Positions 16,078-24,339 are shown, counted from the stretch's first letter. The stretch is DNA of 64,000 bases from Duganella sp. CF402 (GCF_900109645.1 NZ_FOBG01000007.1:1-64000); one strand, 5' to 3'. Made by a program: numbers and translations. Notes: generated by a model not told the origin, from the sequence alone.

Positions 16078-17990
16078 TGGCCACCCTGAAGAAACTAGGC
16101 AGCGGCGCCGCGCTGGCCATCCTGCTGAGCGGCTGCGCCGCGCAAATGGCCTACCGCGACGGCAATGACCTGATCGCGAAGAACCAGGTGGAAGCTGGCC
16201 TGGCCAAATATCAGGAGGCGGTGAAGGCCGATCCCGGCAACGCGCAATATCGCACCGCCTATATCGGTGCGCGCGACCGCGCCGTCCAGCGCTTGCTGGA
16301 AACGGCGGAGCGCGACCAGGCAGAGGGCCGCATGGCGCCGGCGGAGCAGGGCTTCCGCCGTGTGCTGGCCATCGATGGCCAGAACGAGCGCGCGGTCGCC
16401 GGCTTGCGCACGCTGGAGCGTGACAGCCGTCAGGCCAGGATGCTGGAAGCGGCCGCGCAGCACATCAACAAGAACGAGTTCGAGCTGGCGAAGAAAAACC
16501 TCAACGCCATCCTGACCGAATCGCCGAATCACGAAAAAGCGCGCCTGATGCTGCGCGAGGCCACCGAGAAGAGCGCGCCGCCGGTGGTGGAGACCGGGCT
16601 GTCGAAGGCCTACAAGCAGCCGATCACCATCGAGTTCCGCGACGCGCCGCTGAAGCAGGTGTTCGACGTGATCGCGCGCCGCTCGGGCCTCAACTTCGTG
16701 TTCGACAAGGATGTGAAGACCGACCAGAAAACCACCGTGCTGCTGAAGAACAGCACCGTCGAATCGGCGATCTACTTCCTGCTGCTGACCAATCAGCTGG
16801 AACAGCAGGTCATGGACGCCAACACCATTCTCGTGTATCCGAACGTGGCGGCCAAACTGAAGGAATACCAGGAGATGACGGTCAAGACCTTCTTCCTGGC
16901 AAACGCCGAGGCCAAGCTGGTGGCCAATACGCTCAAGACCATTCTCAAGTCGCGCGATATCGTGGTGGATGAAAAGCTCAACCTCATCATCGTGCGCGAT
17001 ACGCCGGAAGCCATCCGCCTGGCCGAGCGTTTAATTTCGCTGCAGGATGCGCCGGAGGCGGAGGTGATGCTGGAGGTGGAGATCCTGGAGGTGAAGCGTT
17101 CCAGCCTGCAGGACCTCGGCGTGGCTTGGCCCACTTCGATGGGCTTCTCGGTGCTGTCCAGTTCCAACAGCAGCCCGATTACAATCCGCGATTTGAATAA
17201 CCTCAACCAGCGCACCATCGCCGTGACGGGAACGCAGCTGACCATCAACGCCAACAAGAACGCGTCTGACTCCAACTTGCTGGCCAATCCGCGCATCCGC
17301 GTGCGTAACAAGGAGAAGGCCAAGATCGTCATCGGCGACAAGCTGCCAGTGATTACGTCTACCGTGTCGTCGGGCGTGGGCGGTTTCGCCAGCGATTCCG
17401 TGACCTATGTCGACGTCGGCCTGACGCTGAAGGCGGAGCCGACCATCTATCTGAATAACGAAGTGGCGATACGTCTCGAACTTCAGGTCAGCAATCTGGT
17501 GAACACCATCACCACCAAGAACGGCACCACCGCCTACCAGCTGGGCACGCGCGAGGCGACCACCATGCTGCAGCTGAAGGACGGCGAGAACCAGGTGCTG
17601 GCGGGCCTGATCAACAACGAGGAACGCAATTCGTCCAACAAGGTGCCGGGTTTCAGCGAGCTGCCTATCGTTAGCCGCCTGTTTGGCAGCCAGCGTGACG
17701 ACAACCAGAAGACCGAGATTGTGCTGTCGATTACGCCGCACCTGATTCGCAACCTGCAGCGTCCGGAAGCGTCGGCCTCGGAATTCTCGGCGGGCACCGA
17801 GGCGAGCTTCCGGCGCCGTCCGGACCTGACGCCGCGCGCACCGGTGGCGCCTGCCGCCGCGCAGCCGGCTCCGGCTCCGGCGCTGCCGCCAGCCGCGCAG
17901 CCGCAGGCGCCGGTGGCCCAGCCGCAAACGGTACCGCAGCCTGCGGCCGAGCCGTCGCCGCAGCCGCAACCGCAACCACTACAGCAGTAA
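16077..17990 (+). CDS. gspD: Lipoprotein secretin (GspD/PilQ family) with TPR-like N-terminus
   Basis: About 637 residues. The signal peptide ends in a lipobox (AILLSGC), so this is an outer-membrane lipoprotein. Residues 30-160 are helical and TPR-like (LAKYQEAVKADPGNAQYRTAY; ELAKKNLNAILTESPNHEKARLML). From about residue 180 come the secretin N-domains (ITIEFRDAPLKQVFDVIARRSGLNFVFD), and from about 330 the membrane pore domain (EVMLEVEILEVKRSS; LLANPRIRVRNKEKAKI; VDVGLTLKAEPTIY; GLINNEER; PIVSRLFGS; IVLSITPHLIR). The tail is Pro/Ala/Gln-rich. A GTG at 16074 overlaps the preceding stop; the ATG at 16077 is preferred. The built-in TPR and lipid anchor may remove the need for a separate pilotin, and resemble MSHA-type secretins. 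Confidence 0.9.
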   Translation: MATLKKLGSGAALAILLSGCAAQMAYRDGNDLIAKNQVEAGLAKYQEAVKADPGNAQYRTAYIGARDRAVQRLLETAERDQAEGRMAPAEQGFRRVLAIDGQNERAVAGLRTLERDSRQARMLEAAAQHINKNEFELAKKNLNAILTESPNHEKARLMLREATEKSAPPVVETGLSKAYKQPITIEFRDAPLKQVFDVIARRSGLNFVFDKDVKTDQKTTVLLKNSTVESAIYFLLLTNQLEQQVMDANTILVYPNVAAKLKEYQEMTVKTFFLANAEAKLVANTLKTILKSRDIVVDEKLNLIIVRDTPEAIRLAERLISLQDAPEAEVMLEVEILEVKRSSLQDLGVAWPTSMGFSVLSSSNSSPITIRDLNNLNQRTIAVTGTQLTINANKNASDSNLLANPRIRVRNKEKAKIVIGDKLPVITSTVSSGVGGFASDSVTYVDVGLTLKAEPTIYLNNEVAIRLELQVSNLVNTITTKNGTTAYQLGTREATTMLQLKDGENQVLAGLINNEERNSSNKVPGFSELPIVSRLFGSQRDDNQKTEIVLSITPHLIRNLQRPEASASEFSAGTEASFRRRPDLTPRAPVAPAAAQPAPAPALPPAAQPQAPVAQPQTVPQPAAEPSPQPQPQPLQQ

Positions 17991-17997
17991 GCGGGAC

Positions 17998-18474
17998 ATG
18001 ACGATGCGCGCGCGCGGTTTCACCCTGATCGAATTGCTGGTGACGCTGGCCATCCTCGGCTTGCTGAGTGCCCTGGTGATTCCGACCGCGCAAGTGGTGG
18101 TGCAGCGCCGCCAGGAGCAGGACTTGCGCGAGGCGCTACGCGACATCCGCCACGCGCTGGACGCCTACAAGCAAGCCTACGACCAGGGCCGCATCACCAA
18201 GACGCTGGCCGCCAGCGGCTATCCCAAGACGCTGGAACTGCTGGCCGAGGGCGTGCCGGACCTGCAAAGCCCGCGCCACACCAAAATCTACTTCCTGCGC
18301 CGCGTGCCGCGCGATCCCTTCAATACCGACGGCACGCTGGCCGACGCGCAAACCTGGGGCAAGCGCAGCTACGCCAGCGAGCCGGACCAGCCAAGGGAAG
18401 GCGAGGACGTCTACGACGTCTACAGCCTGAGCGAAAAATCCGGCCTGAACGGCGTACCATACAAAAAGTGGTGA
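17998..18474 (+). CDS. GspG-like pseudopilin (second)
   Basis: 158 residues, with a very short leader (MTMRARG) before FTLIEL and Glu at +5, a hydrophobic helix to about residue 30, then a helical segment (REALRDIRHALDAYKQAYDQG) and a small beta domain. YFLRRVPRDPFNT is a conserved segment of the GspG/T2SS pseudopilin group. It lacks the full calcium-loop signature of the first GspG, so it is probably a minor subunit. It starts 7 bp after the secretin gene. Confidence 0.83.
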   Translation: MTMRARGFTLIELLVTLAILGLLSALVIPTAQVVVQRRQEQDLREALRDIRHALDAYKQAYDQGRITKTLAASGYPKTLELLAEGVPDLQSPRHTKIYFLRRVPRDPFNTDGTLADAQTWGKRSYASEPDQPREGEDVYDVYSLSEKSGLNGVPYKKW

Positions 18475-18476
18475 CC

Positions 18477-18848
18477 ATGAAACGCAAAGGATTCACGCTG
18501 ATCGAATTGCTGGTGGTGCTGGGTATTGTTGCCCTGATGCTGACGCTGGCGGTGCCGCGCTACTTCCCCAGCATCGACAAGTCGAAAGAAGTAGTGCTGG
18601 CCGATAACCTGCGCAACGTGCGGCAGGTGCTGGACCAATACTACGGCGACACCGGCCGCTACCCGGATTCGCTGGAACAGTTGGTTGAAAAACACTACTT
18701 GCGCGCGCTGCCATACGACCCGATCACCGAAAGCGACGCCACCTGGCTCATCGTCCCGCCGGAGGACAGCACCAAGGGCGCCGTCTACAACATCCACAGC
18801 GGCGCGCCCGGCAATGATCGTAGCGGCAAGCCTTACGCCGATTGGTGA
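18477..18848 (+). CDS. GspG-like pseudopilin (third)
   Basis: 123 residues: leader MKRKG, then FTLIELLVVLGIVALML with Glu at +5. The globular part has VLDQYYGDTGRYPDSLEQLVEKHYLRALPYDPITE, a pattern shared with pseudopilins of the GspG type, but the protein is short. The frame opens at a GTG at 18468, but the ATG at 18477 gives the normal short basic leader and lies 2 bp after the preceding stop. Probably a minor pseudopilin. Confidence 0.83.
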   Translation: MKRKGFTLIELLVVLGIVALMLTLAVPRYFPSIDKSKEVVLADNLRNVRQVLDQYYGDTGRYPDSLEQLVEKHYLRALPYDPITESDATWLIVPPEDSTKGAVYNIHSGAPGNDRSGKPYADW

Positions 18849-18849
18849 T

Positions 18850-19542
18850 ATGGCCGAAGCGTCAACATTGTGCCGTCTCCCGCACCGCAATAAACATGTG
18901 CGGGGATTTACCTACGTAAGCCTGATTATCGTGGTCGCCATCGTCGGTCTGGTGGCGGCTTCGGCCATCAAGCTGGGATCGGTATTGCAGCGCAGCAGGG
19001 CGGAGCAGGAGTTGCTCGACATCGGCGCCGCCTTCAGTGATGCCCTGAAAAGCTACGCCGATGCGACGCCGCAAGGCATGCCGCCGCAGCCGCCGTCGCT
19101 GCAAGATCTGCTGAAAGACCCCCGTTTCCCAGGCACGCGCCGCCATTTGCGCAAGATTTTTGTCGACCCCATGACTGGAAAATCGGAGTGGGGCATCGTC
19201 TACCGTGGCGATAAAATCGGAGTGTTGGCGGTGTTCAGTCTATCCGATGCAAAACCTGTGAAAATCGGCAACTTCCCCGCACGTTATTCTGGATTTGAGG
19301 GCAAGAGTCATATTTCTGATTGGAAATTCGCGATAGAGGCTGCCGCCCCACCTGGGCAAACCGTAGCTCACTTACAACAAAATACCAGCCCGGCGCCATC
19401 GGATTCGGGTGCACCAAACATGACCGCGCCCGTGGTGCATGAGGAGGAGGCGCCAGCACCGCCGCCTCCCTCTGAAGAGCCCGCTCCTACCGCTGAACAA
19501 CCACCGCCCCCGGAGCCGGAAAAACCCGCACAAAATGAGTGA
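18850..19542 (+). CDS. Atypical pseudopilin lacking Glu5, proline-rich tail
   Basis: 230 residues. A longer leader of 19 residues ends in RG, followed by FTYVSLIIVVAIVGLVAASA. The mature +5 position, Glu in most pilins, is Ser. In type II systems GspK is the subunit that naturally lacks Glu5 and caps the tip. The globular region has ELLDIGAAFSDALKSYADATPQG and KDPRFPGTRRHLRKIFVDPMTG, both seen in pseudopilin-like proteins. The last 50 residues are low-complexity Pro/Glu (APAPPPPSEEPAPTAEQ). It is the last gene of the secretion run. Base composition drops in its 3' third (19240-19400). The role as tip subunit is inference. Confidence 0.78.
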   Translation: MAEASTLCRLPHRNKHVRGFTYVSLIIVVAIVGLVAASAIKLGSVLQRSRAEQELLDIGAAFSDALKSYADATPQGMPPQPPSLQDLLKDPRFPGTRRHLRKIFVDPMTGKSEWGIVYRGDKIGVLAVFSLSDAKPVKIGNFPARYSGFEGKSHISDWKFAIEAAAPPGQTVAHLQQNTSPAPSDSGAPNMTAPVVHEEEAPAPPPPSEEPAPTAEQPPPPEPEKPAQNE

Positions 19543-19625
19543 AACGCTTGCTCAAAATGGTGCGGCGCGGACGATTTATTTTGCGATGCAAAAAATGTTA
19601 CAAAATAGAAATTAAAAATAAAAAA

Positions 19626-19654
19626 TTTACAATCACAATTAATATGTTTATGTT
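19626..19654 (+). promoter_or_regulatory. Possible sigma-70 promoter of the PEP-CTERM gene
   Basis: TTTACA and TATGTT with a 17-bp spacer, in a notably AT-rich 190-bp gap after the secretion operon. The start codon lies 81 bp downstream and is preceded by AAGGA. Only a reading of base patterns; other -10 choices such as TATGAT at 19654-19659 are possible. Confidence 0.35.
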
Positions 19655-19735
19655 ATGATTCATCTCAGCAGTACTCCCATTAACCTCCGTGGTTGGCGCA
19701 AGGCAGCCACAATTCGTTTGATTAAGGAAAATCAT

Positions 19736-20215
19736 ATGAAATTGAAATCTCTCGCCGCAGGCGCGGTTCTGGCTGCTGCTTCCCTCAGCGCTTACGCTGG
19801 TGATCAGACCGTCAATGTGATCGCCGACGGCGCATCGCATAACTGGGACGCATTCATCGGCGACGGCCTGCTGTCGGGTGGCTTGGACGTTATCACCTTC
19901 AGCGTGGCTACTCCAGGCACGTACGAAGTGGCAATCAGCGTGACCGGTCAAAAACTGACCTTCGACACCTCGTCGAACCTGAACGGCATTACTGCCGACG
20001 TATGGTCGGTTGGCAAACTGCGCTTCGTCGCTTCGGAACTGACCGGTCTGGCACCATTCGTGCTGAACCTGGGCGGCTCCGCGCTGGCTGGCGCTAGCTA
20101 CACCGGTACCTACTCGGTTACCGCTGTTCCAGAGCCAACCACCTACGCCATGCTGCTGGGCGGCCTGGGCCTGGTAGGCGCGATTGCTCGCCGCAAAGCC
20201 AAAAACGCAGCCTAA
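19736..20215 (+). CDS. PEP-CTERM protein, FxDxF-like
   Basis: 159 residues. The signal peptide is MKLKSLAAGAVLAAASLSAYA. A beta-rich body follows (HNWDAFIGDGLLSGGLDVITFSVATPGTYEVAISVTG...). The tail is a canonical exosortase-recognised end: VPEPTTYAMLLGGLGLVG, then a basic end ARRKAKNAA. The frame is open from 19655, but only the ATG at 19736 gives a signal peptide and has a ribosome site (AAGGA). Codon use is plainer than in its neighbours, as in a highly expressed gene. It has its own promoter region and terminator, so it is probably monocistronic. Function unknown. Confidence 0.85.
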   Translation: MKLKSLAAGAVLAAASLSAYAGDQTVNVIADGASHNWDAFIGDGLLSGGLDVITFSVATPGTYEVAISVTGQKLTFDTSSNLNGITADVWSVGKLRFVASELTGLAPFVLNLGGSALAGASYTGTYSVTAVPEPTTYAMLLGGLGLVGAIARRKAKNAA

Positions 20216-20231
20216 TCGCTGTTTGCAATAT

Positions 20232-20260
20232 AAAAAACCCGCCTCGGCGGGTTTTTTTTT
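20232..20260. terminator. Bidirectional intrinsic terminator
   Basis: A-run, CCCGCC, two-base loop, GGCGGG, T-run. It serves the PEP-CTERM gene on the plus strand and murJ on the minus strand. Confidence 0.9.
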
Positions 20261-20279
20261 CGTCCTGCGTTTGCTGCGC

Positions 20280-21818
20280 TTAGCGCGCGATGCGCTTGAA
20301 GTCGCGCAGGCGGAAGCCCATGCCCAGCAGGGCGGCAAAGTAGACCGCGCCGCACACGCCAATCAGCAGCAGCAGGGCGCCCAGGCGCAGGAAGGCATGC
20401 TGCTTGAGGCCGATCCAATCGATTTGCTGGGCGCCGAACCAGGCGGCAGCGCCCATCAGGCCGCAGGCGATCACCAGTTTCACGCAGAACATCGGCCAAC
20501 CCGGTTGCGGGCGGTAGATATTCTTGCGGCGCAGGCCCCAGTACAGCAGGGCGGCGTTCAGGCATGCTCCCATGCCGATCGACAGCGCCAGCCCGGACAC
20601 CTGCAGATAGGGCACGAACAGGAAGTTCATCAGCTGGGTGGCGATCAGCACGCCGATGGCGATGCGCACAGGGGTGCGGATATCCTGCTGCGCGTAGAAC
20701 GCCGGCGCCAGCGTCTTGACCAGGATGATGCCCAGCAGGCCGACACAGTAGGCGATCAGCGGCCGCGCCGATTGCGCCGCCGCTTCGTCGTCGAAGGCGC
20801 CGTAATGGAACAGGGCGGTGATCATCGGCTCGGCCAGCACCGCCATGCCCACCGCCGCCGGCAGCGCCAGCAGGAAGGTCAGGCGCAGGCCCCAGTCCAG
20901 CAGGCCCGAGTATTCCTGCTGGTCGCCATCGGCCTTGGCCTTGGACAGGCTAGGCAGCAGGATGGTGCCCAGCGCCACGCCCAGCATGGCGGTCGGGAAT
21001 TCCATCAGGCGGTCGGCATACGACAGCCAGGAAATGCTGCCCTTGGCCAGCTGCGAGGCGATGCTGGTGTTGATCATCAGGCTGATCTGCGCTGCCGAGA
21101 CGGCAAACACGGCCGGGCCCATTTTCTTCAGCACGCGGCGCACGCCGGGATCGGACAGGCCGGCCGCCGGATTCCACGACAGCGAAGGCAGCATGCCGAT
21201 GCGCACCAGCGCCGGGATCTGGATCGCCACCTGCAGCACCCCGCCCACGAACACGGCAATGGCCATCGCGTAGATCGGCTGCGCCAGGTGCTGTTGTAAA
21301 AACAGCGAGGCCAGGATGGAAGAAATATTCAGCAGTACCGGCGTGAAGGCGGGAATCTTGAACTCGCGCCAGGTATTGAGCACGCCGCCGGCCATCGCCA
21401 CGAAGGCCATGAAGCTAATATAAGGGAACATCAGGCGCGTCATCCACACCGCCGCGTCGAACTCTTTCAGCCCGCTGGCAATCGCGTAGATGAACAGCGG
21501 CGAGGCTATAATGCCGATCACCGTGACGAGCAACGTGGACCACACCAGCGTGTTGGCCACATGGTCGACCAGCTTCTTGCTGGCTTCCGGGCCCTGCTGG
21601 TTCTTGTATTCAGCCAGGATGGGCACGAAGGCTTGCGAGAAGGCACCCTCGGCAAACAGGCGCCGTAGCAGGTTGGGAATGCGGAAAGCGACCACGTAGG
21701 CGTCGGTCAGGGCGCTGGCGCCGAAGGCCCGTGCAATCAGGGTTTCACGCAGGAGGCCGGTGATCCGGGACAGCATGGTCATGCTGGAGATGGCGGAGAG
21801 TGTCTTAAGCAAGTTCAT
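20280..21818 (-). CDS. murJ: Lipid II flippase MurJ
   Basis: 512 residues, the standard MurJ/MviN length, with about 14 membrane spans. The start is typical (MNLLKTLSAISSMTMLSRITGLLRETLIARAFGAS), followed by AFRIPNLLRRLFAEGAFSQAFVPILAEY, a highly conserved block that includes an Arg important for flipping. Later segments (GVLNTWREFKIPAFTPVLLN, LMEFPTAMLGVALGTILLPSLS, APAFYAQQDIRTPVRIA) also match. It moves the peptidoglycan precursor lipid II to the periplasm. It is transcribed divergently from rpsT, an arrangement common in beta- and gammaproteobacteria, and ends 20 bp from a shared terminator. Confidence 0.96.
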   Translation of the reverse strand: MNLLKTLSAISSMTMLSRITGLLRETLIARAFGASALTDAYVVAFRIPNLLRRLFAEGAFSQAFVPILAEYKNQQGPEASKKLVDHVANTLVWSTLLVTVIGIIASPLFIYAIASGLKEFDAAVWMTRLMFPYISFMAFVAMAGGVLNTWREFKIPAFTPVLLNISSILASLFLQQHLAQPIYAMAIAVFVGGVLQVAIQIPALVRIGMLPSLSWNPAAGLSDPGVRRVLKKMGPAVFAVSAAQISLMINTSIASQLAKGSISWLSYADRLMEFPTAMLGVALGTILLPSLSKAKADGDQQEYSGLLDWGLRLTFLLALPAAVGMAVLAEPMITALFHYGAFDDEAAAQSARPLIAYCVGLLGIILVKTLAPAFYAQQDIRTPVRIAIGVLIATQLMNFLFVPYLQVSGLALSIGMGACLNAALLYWGLRRKNIYRPQPGWPMFCVKLVIACGLMGAAAWFGAQQIDWIGLKQHAFLRLGALLLLIGVCGAVYFAALLGMGFRLRDFKRIAR

Positions 21819-21833
21819 GGGACGTGATTATAG

Positions 21834-21862
21834 TTGCTCCTGCCAGTAAACATCGCTATAAT
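21834..21862 (+). promoter_or_regulatory. Sigma-70 promoter of rpsT
   Basis: TTGCTC, 17-bp spacer, consensus TATAAT. Transcription would start near 21869 and leave a leader of about 145 nt before the rpsT start at 22014. Confidence 0.75.
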
Positions 21863-21894
21863 CACAGGCTGTACAAAATTCTGTTGCGCAGACA

Positions 21895-21975
21895 TTAATG
21901 TTTGGCAGGCAGTAGTTTGACTCACATGGTTCGCTCTTATGGCAACCTAGGACGCACCTGTTTGCCAAACATTAA
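21895..21975 (+). promoter_or_regulatory. Structured rpsT leader: 13-bp inverted repeat
   Basis: TTAATGTTTGGCA at 21895-21907 is perfectly complementary to TGCCAAACATTAA at 21963-21975. It is followed at once by the 12-bp palindrome CGTTTGCAAACG at 21976-21987. Both lie in the transcribed leader, so the RNA can fold into a long stem topped by about 55 nt. S20 is known in E. coli to repress its own translation; whether this structure is the target here is inference. Confidence 0.5.
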
Positions 21976-22013
21976 CGTTTGCAAACGCATCATTTACCTG
22001 TTTAGGAAATTTC

Positions 22014-22280
22014 ATGGCAAATACCGCTCAAGCGCGTAAACGCGCTCGTCAAGCAGTTAAGCAAAACGCTCACAATTCGGCTCAGCGTTCGACCCTGCGT
22101 ACCGCAATCAAAGCTGTACGTAAAGCGATCCAGGCTGGCGACAAAGCTGCTGCGACCACCATCTTCCAAGCTTCGGTGTCGACCATCGACAGCATCGCTG
22201 ACAAGAAGATCATCCACAAAAACAAGGCAGCTCGCCACAAGAGCCGTCTGGCCGCTGCCCTGAAAGCACTGGCCGCTTAA
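22014..22280 (+). CDS. rpsT: 30S ribosomal protein S20
   Basis: 88 residues, very basic, starting MANTAQARKRARQAVKQNAHN, with the conserved core LRTAIKAVRKAI and the C-terminal block KIIHKNKAARHKSRLAAALKAL. It binds 16S rRNA early in small-subunit assembly. Ribosome site TTAGGAAA 8-12 bp before the ATG. It has its own promoter and terminator. Confidence 0.98.
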   Translation: MANTAQARKRARQAVKQNAHNSAQRSTLRTAIKAVRKAIQAGDKAAATTIFQASVSTIDSIADKKIIHKNKAARHKSRLAAALKALAA

Positions 22281-22305
22281 TTTTCCTTTCTTAGGAAGAC
22301 CAAGC

Positions 22306-22340
22306 AAAAAAGCCGCGCTGGCATTGCCAGTGCGGCTTTT
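22306..22340. terminator. Bidirectional intrinsic terminator after rpsT
   Basis: A-run, stem GCCGC/CTGGC with GCCAG/GCGGC (one unpaired base on each side), three-base loop, and a short T-run. It serves rpsT and, on the minus strand, the HD-GYP gene. Confidence 0.85.
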
Positions 22341-22370
22341 GTCGTTGGTACGCCTGGTAAATGCGTCCGG

Positions 22371-23654
22371 CTAGAGCGGCCGCAGCCGTTCCAGCAAGTC
22401 TTGCAGCGGCTTGGAGGGCAGGCTTTGTAGCTCGGTCGCGCGGCGGTCGATCTCGATCGCCAGGTCTTGCTGCAGCCATTCGATTTCATCGAGCATGGTG
22501 CGCAGTTCCAGCAGCACCGCCGGGTCATCCTGCGCGATATACAGCATGCTCTCGCTGCGGTCCGGATCGAAACCGGCCTGCAGCACCAGCTGGCGGATGG
22601 TATTCATGCGCTCAAACAGGAAGGCCAGCGGCGAGCGGTCGGGGTCGGCCGGCGCCACCATGTGCTCGAATACGCCGCGCTGGGCGAACCAGGTGCGCAG
22701 CACGTCGGACAGGTGGGCCAGTTTGGTGGCCGCTTCCAGCTGTTCCTGTGGCGTGTGGTGCGCGTCCTCCGGCGTGACGTGGATCAGGTCGCGCAAGGCG
22801 TTGCCGGCGGCGCGGTCGAAACGGTGGTAGTGCAGGCGCGCCAGCATGTCCAGCCGTGGCAGGTCGAAGCGGCGGATCACGGTTTCCGCCACGTCGGCCA
22901 CCGCCAGCAACTTGGCCAGCGGCGTGATCTTGTCGGCGCGCAGGCCGTTCGGATAACCGCTGCCGTCCAGTCGTTCATGGTGCTGCAGCACGGCGATGCG
23001 CGCCGCCGCCGGGAAATCCTTGATCGCGTTCAGCACCATGTGGCTGGCTAGCGGGTGCACGTGGACGTAGCGGCGCTCATCGGGCGTGATGGCGTGGCCG
23101 CTGTCGAGCAGGGTGGGGTCGGTGTGCATCTCGCCGAGATCGTGGCACAACGCGGCCAGCAGCAATAGCGGGCGCTCGGCCGGCGGCAAGCGCAGCCGCT
23201 GCGCCAGCGCGCAGGCGATCATGGCGGTGCGCAGCGAATGCTGGAACATGTGCGGACGCTGCTCGCGCTGCACCGTCAGCCGCATCAGCAGCGGCGCCGG
23301 CAGCTTGAGCGCGGCCAGCCCGTGCTTGATGGCCAGCGGGTCGCCGCTGCGGGTGCCGAGGCGCGAGTAGATCGGGTCGTGCTCGAGGATTTTGCCGGCT
23401 TCGATCGACAGGCTGGCGGCGTCGATGGCGCGCTCGCTGATCAGCATATTGTCGAGCGGCTCGTTGAGCTTGTGGCGCGCCAGCCGCTGGAATTGTTCTT
23501 CGCCCAGCTCGGTGCCTTTGGCCACCAGCTTCATGCCGGTGTCGCAGTAGATGTCTTCGTGGGCGGTGACCGTCTGCTGCCGGGCCAGCGCGGCCACGGC
23601 CTGCAGATAGTAGGGGCTTTCGGTGTAATCGCTGGCGCTCGAATCGGCAGGCAT
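22371..23654 (-). CDS. HD-GYP domain phosphohydrolase
   Basis: 427 residues. The HD-GYP core runs from about residue 130 to 290: MFQHSLRTAMIACALAQ, LAALCHDLGEMHTDP (the HD pair), RRYVHVHP, and VLQHHERLDGSGYPNGL (the GYP segment), followed by ADVAETV. Metal-binding His and Asp residues appear intact, so c-di-GMP hydrolysis is possible. The N-terminal 120 residues and a helical C-terminus (about 300-427) match nothing I recognise, and there is no receiver domain. The ATG at 23654 has GGAGG 5 bp upstream; an upstream in-frame ATG at 23681 lacks one. Confidence 0.85.
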   Translation of the reverse strand: MPADSSASDYTESPYYLQAVAALARQQTVTAHEDIYCDTGMKLVAKGTELGEEQFQRLARHKLNEPLDNMLISERAIDAASLSIEAGKILEHDPIYSRLGTRSGDPLAIKHGLAALKLPAPLLMRLTVQREQRPHMFQHSLRTAMIACALAQRLRLPPAERPLLLLAALCHDLGEMHTDPTLLDSGHAITPDERRYVHVHPLASHMVLNAIKDFPAAARIAVLQHHERLDGSGYPNGLRADKITPLAKLLAVADVAETVIRRFDLPRLDMLARLHYHRFDRAAGNALRDLIHVTPEDAHHTPQEQLEAATKLAHLSDVLRTWFAQRGVFEHMVAPADPDRSPLAFLFERMNTIRQLVLQAGFDPDRSESMLYIAQDDPAVLLELRTMLDEIEWLQQDLAIEIDRRATELQSLPSKPLQDLLERLRPL

Positions 23655-23714
23655 GGCATCCTCCAGGCGTGGCGGCGCCACCTGCCTGATAATAAGGCAG
23701 ATGTTGTCGAATTG

Positions 23715-24275
23715 CTAGCCGTTGAGGTCTTTGGGCGACACTTGCATCCACTCACCCGGCATCAGCGGATGGCTTGCCAGCGAGATGTTGCCGATGGCGC
23801 TGCGCACCAGCCGCAGGGTCGGCAGGCCGACCGCCGCCGTCATGCGCCGCACCTGGCGGTTCTTACCTTCCTGTAGTGTGATGGCCAGCCAGCTGGTGGG
23901 CTGGCCGGCGCGTTCGCGGATCGGCGGATTGCGCGGCCACAGCCATTCAGGTTCGGCGATGCGCATGGCTTTGCACGGCTGGGTGATGAAATCGCCGAGG
24001 TTGAGCGGCGCTTGCAGTTTGGCTATCGCGTCGTCGTCGGGAATGCCTTCCACCTGCACCAGATAGGTCTTGCCGGCCTTGTGGTCGGGGTGGGCGATGG
24101 CGTGTTGCAGCTTGCCGTCGTCGGTGAGCAGCATCAGGCCTTCGCTGTCGTAGTCGAGCCGGCCGGCAGGGTAGATCTTGGGGATGTTCAGGTGGTCGGC
24201 CAGCGTGGCCTTGCCATCCTGCGGGGAAAACTGGCACAGCACCTGGAAAGGCTTATTGAAGAGGATTAAGGACAT
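23715..24275 (-). CDS. rluE: 23S rRNA pseudouridine synthase, RluE/RsuA family
   Basis: 186 residues, without an S4 domain, the compact form typical of RluE. The catalytic loop is AGRLDYDSEGLMLLTDDG, with the nucleophilic Asp. Conserved blocks KTYLVQVEG, LQEGKNRQVRRMTAAVGLPTLRLVRSAIG and the start LILFNKPFQVLCQFS are present. In E. coli RluE modifies U2457 of 23S rRNA. RluF or RluB-like assignments are less likely because of length. It ends 60 bp from the HD-GYP gene start. Confidence 0.88.
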   Translation of the reverse strand: MSLILFNKPFQVLCQFSPQDGKATLADHLNIPKIYPAGRLDYDSEGLMLLTDDGKLQHAIAHPDHKAGKTYLVQVEGIPDDDAIAKLQAPLNLGDFITQPCKAMRIAEPEWLWPRNPPIRERAGQPTSWLAITLQEGKNRQVRRMTAAVGLPTLRLVRSAIGNISLASHPLMPGEWMQVSPKDLNG

Positions 24276-24309
24276 TATTGAAAGCTATTGTGGTGTAGTC
24301 TTGAAAACC

Positions 24310-24339
24310 TTGGCGCGCCGTTACATACTCGTGCATAAT
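24310..24339 (+). promoter_or_regulatory. Possible promoter of icd
   Basis: TTGGCG and CATAAT separated by 18 bp, 55 bp ahead of the icd ATG. An alternative -35 (TTGAAA at 24301) has poorer spacing to a -10. Confidence 0.4.

Noticed and set aside
19543..19735. A sigma-54 promoter before the second PEP-CTERM gene
   Set aside because: TGGCGC occurs but no TTGC at the required distance. A sigma-70 type pattern is the better reading.
20184..21299. A 371-codon plus-strand frame inside murJ
   Set aside because: Composition is Gln/His/Arg-rich and it has no ribosome site; it mirrors murJ.
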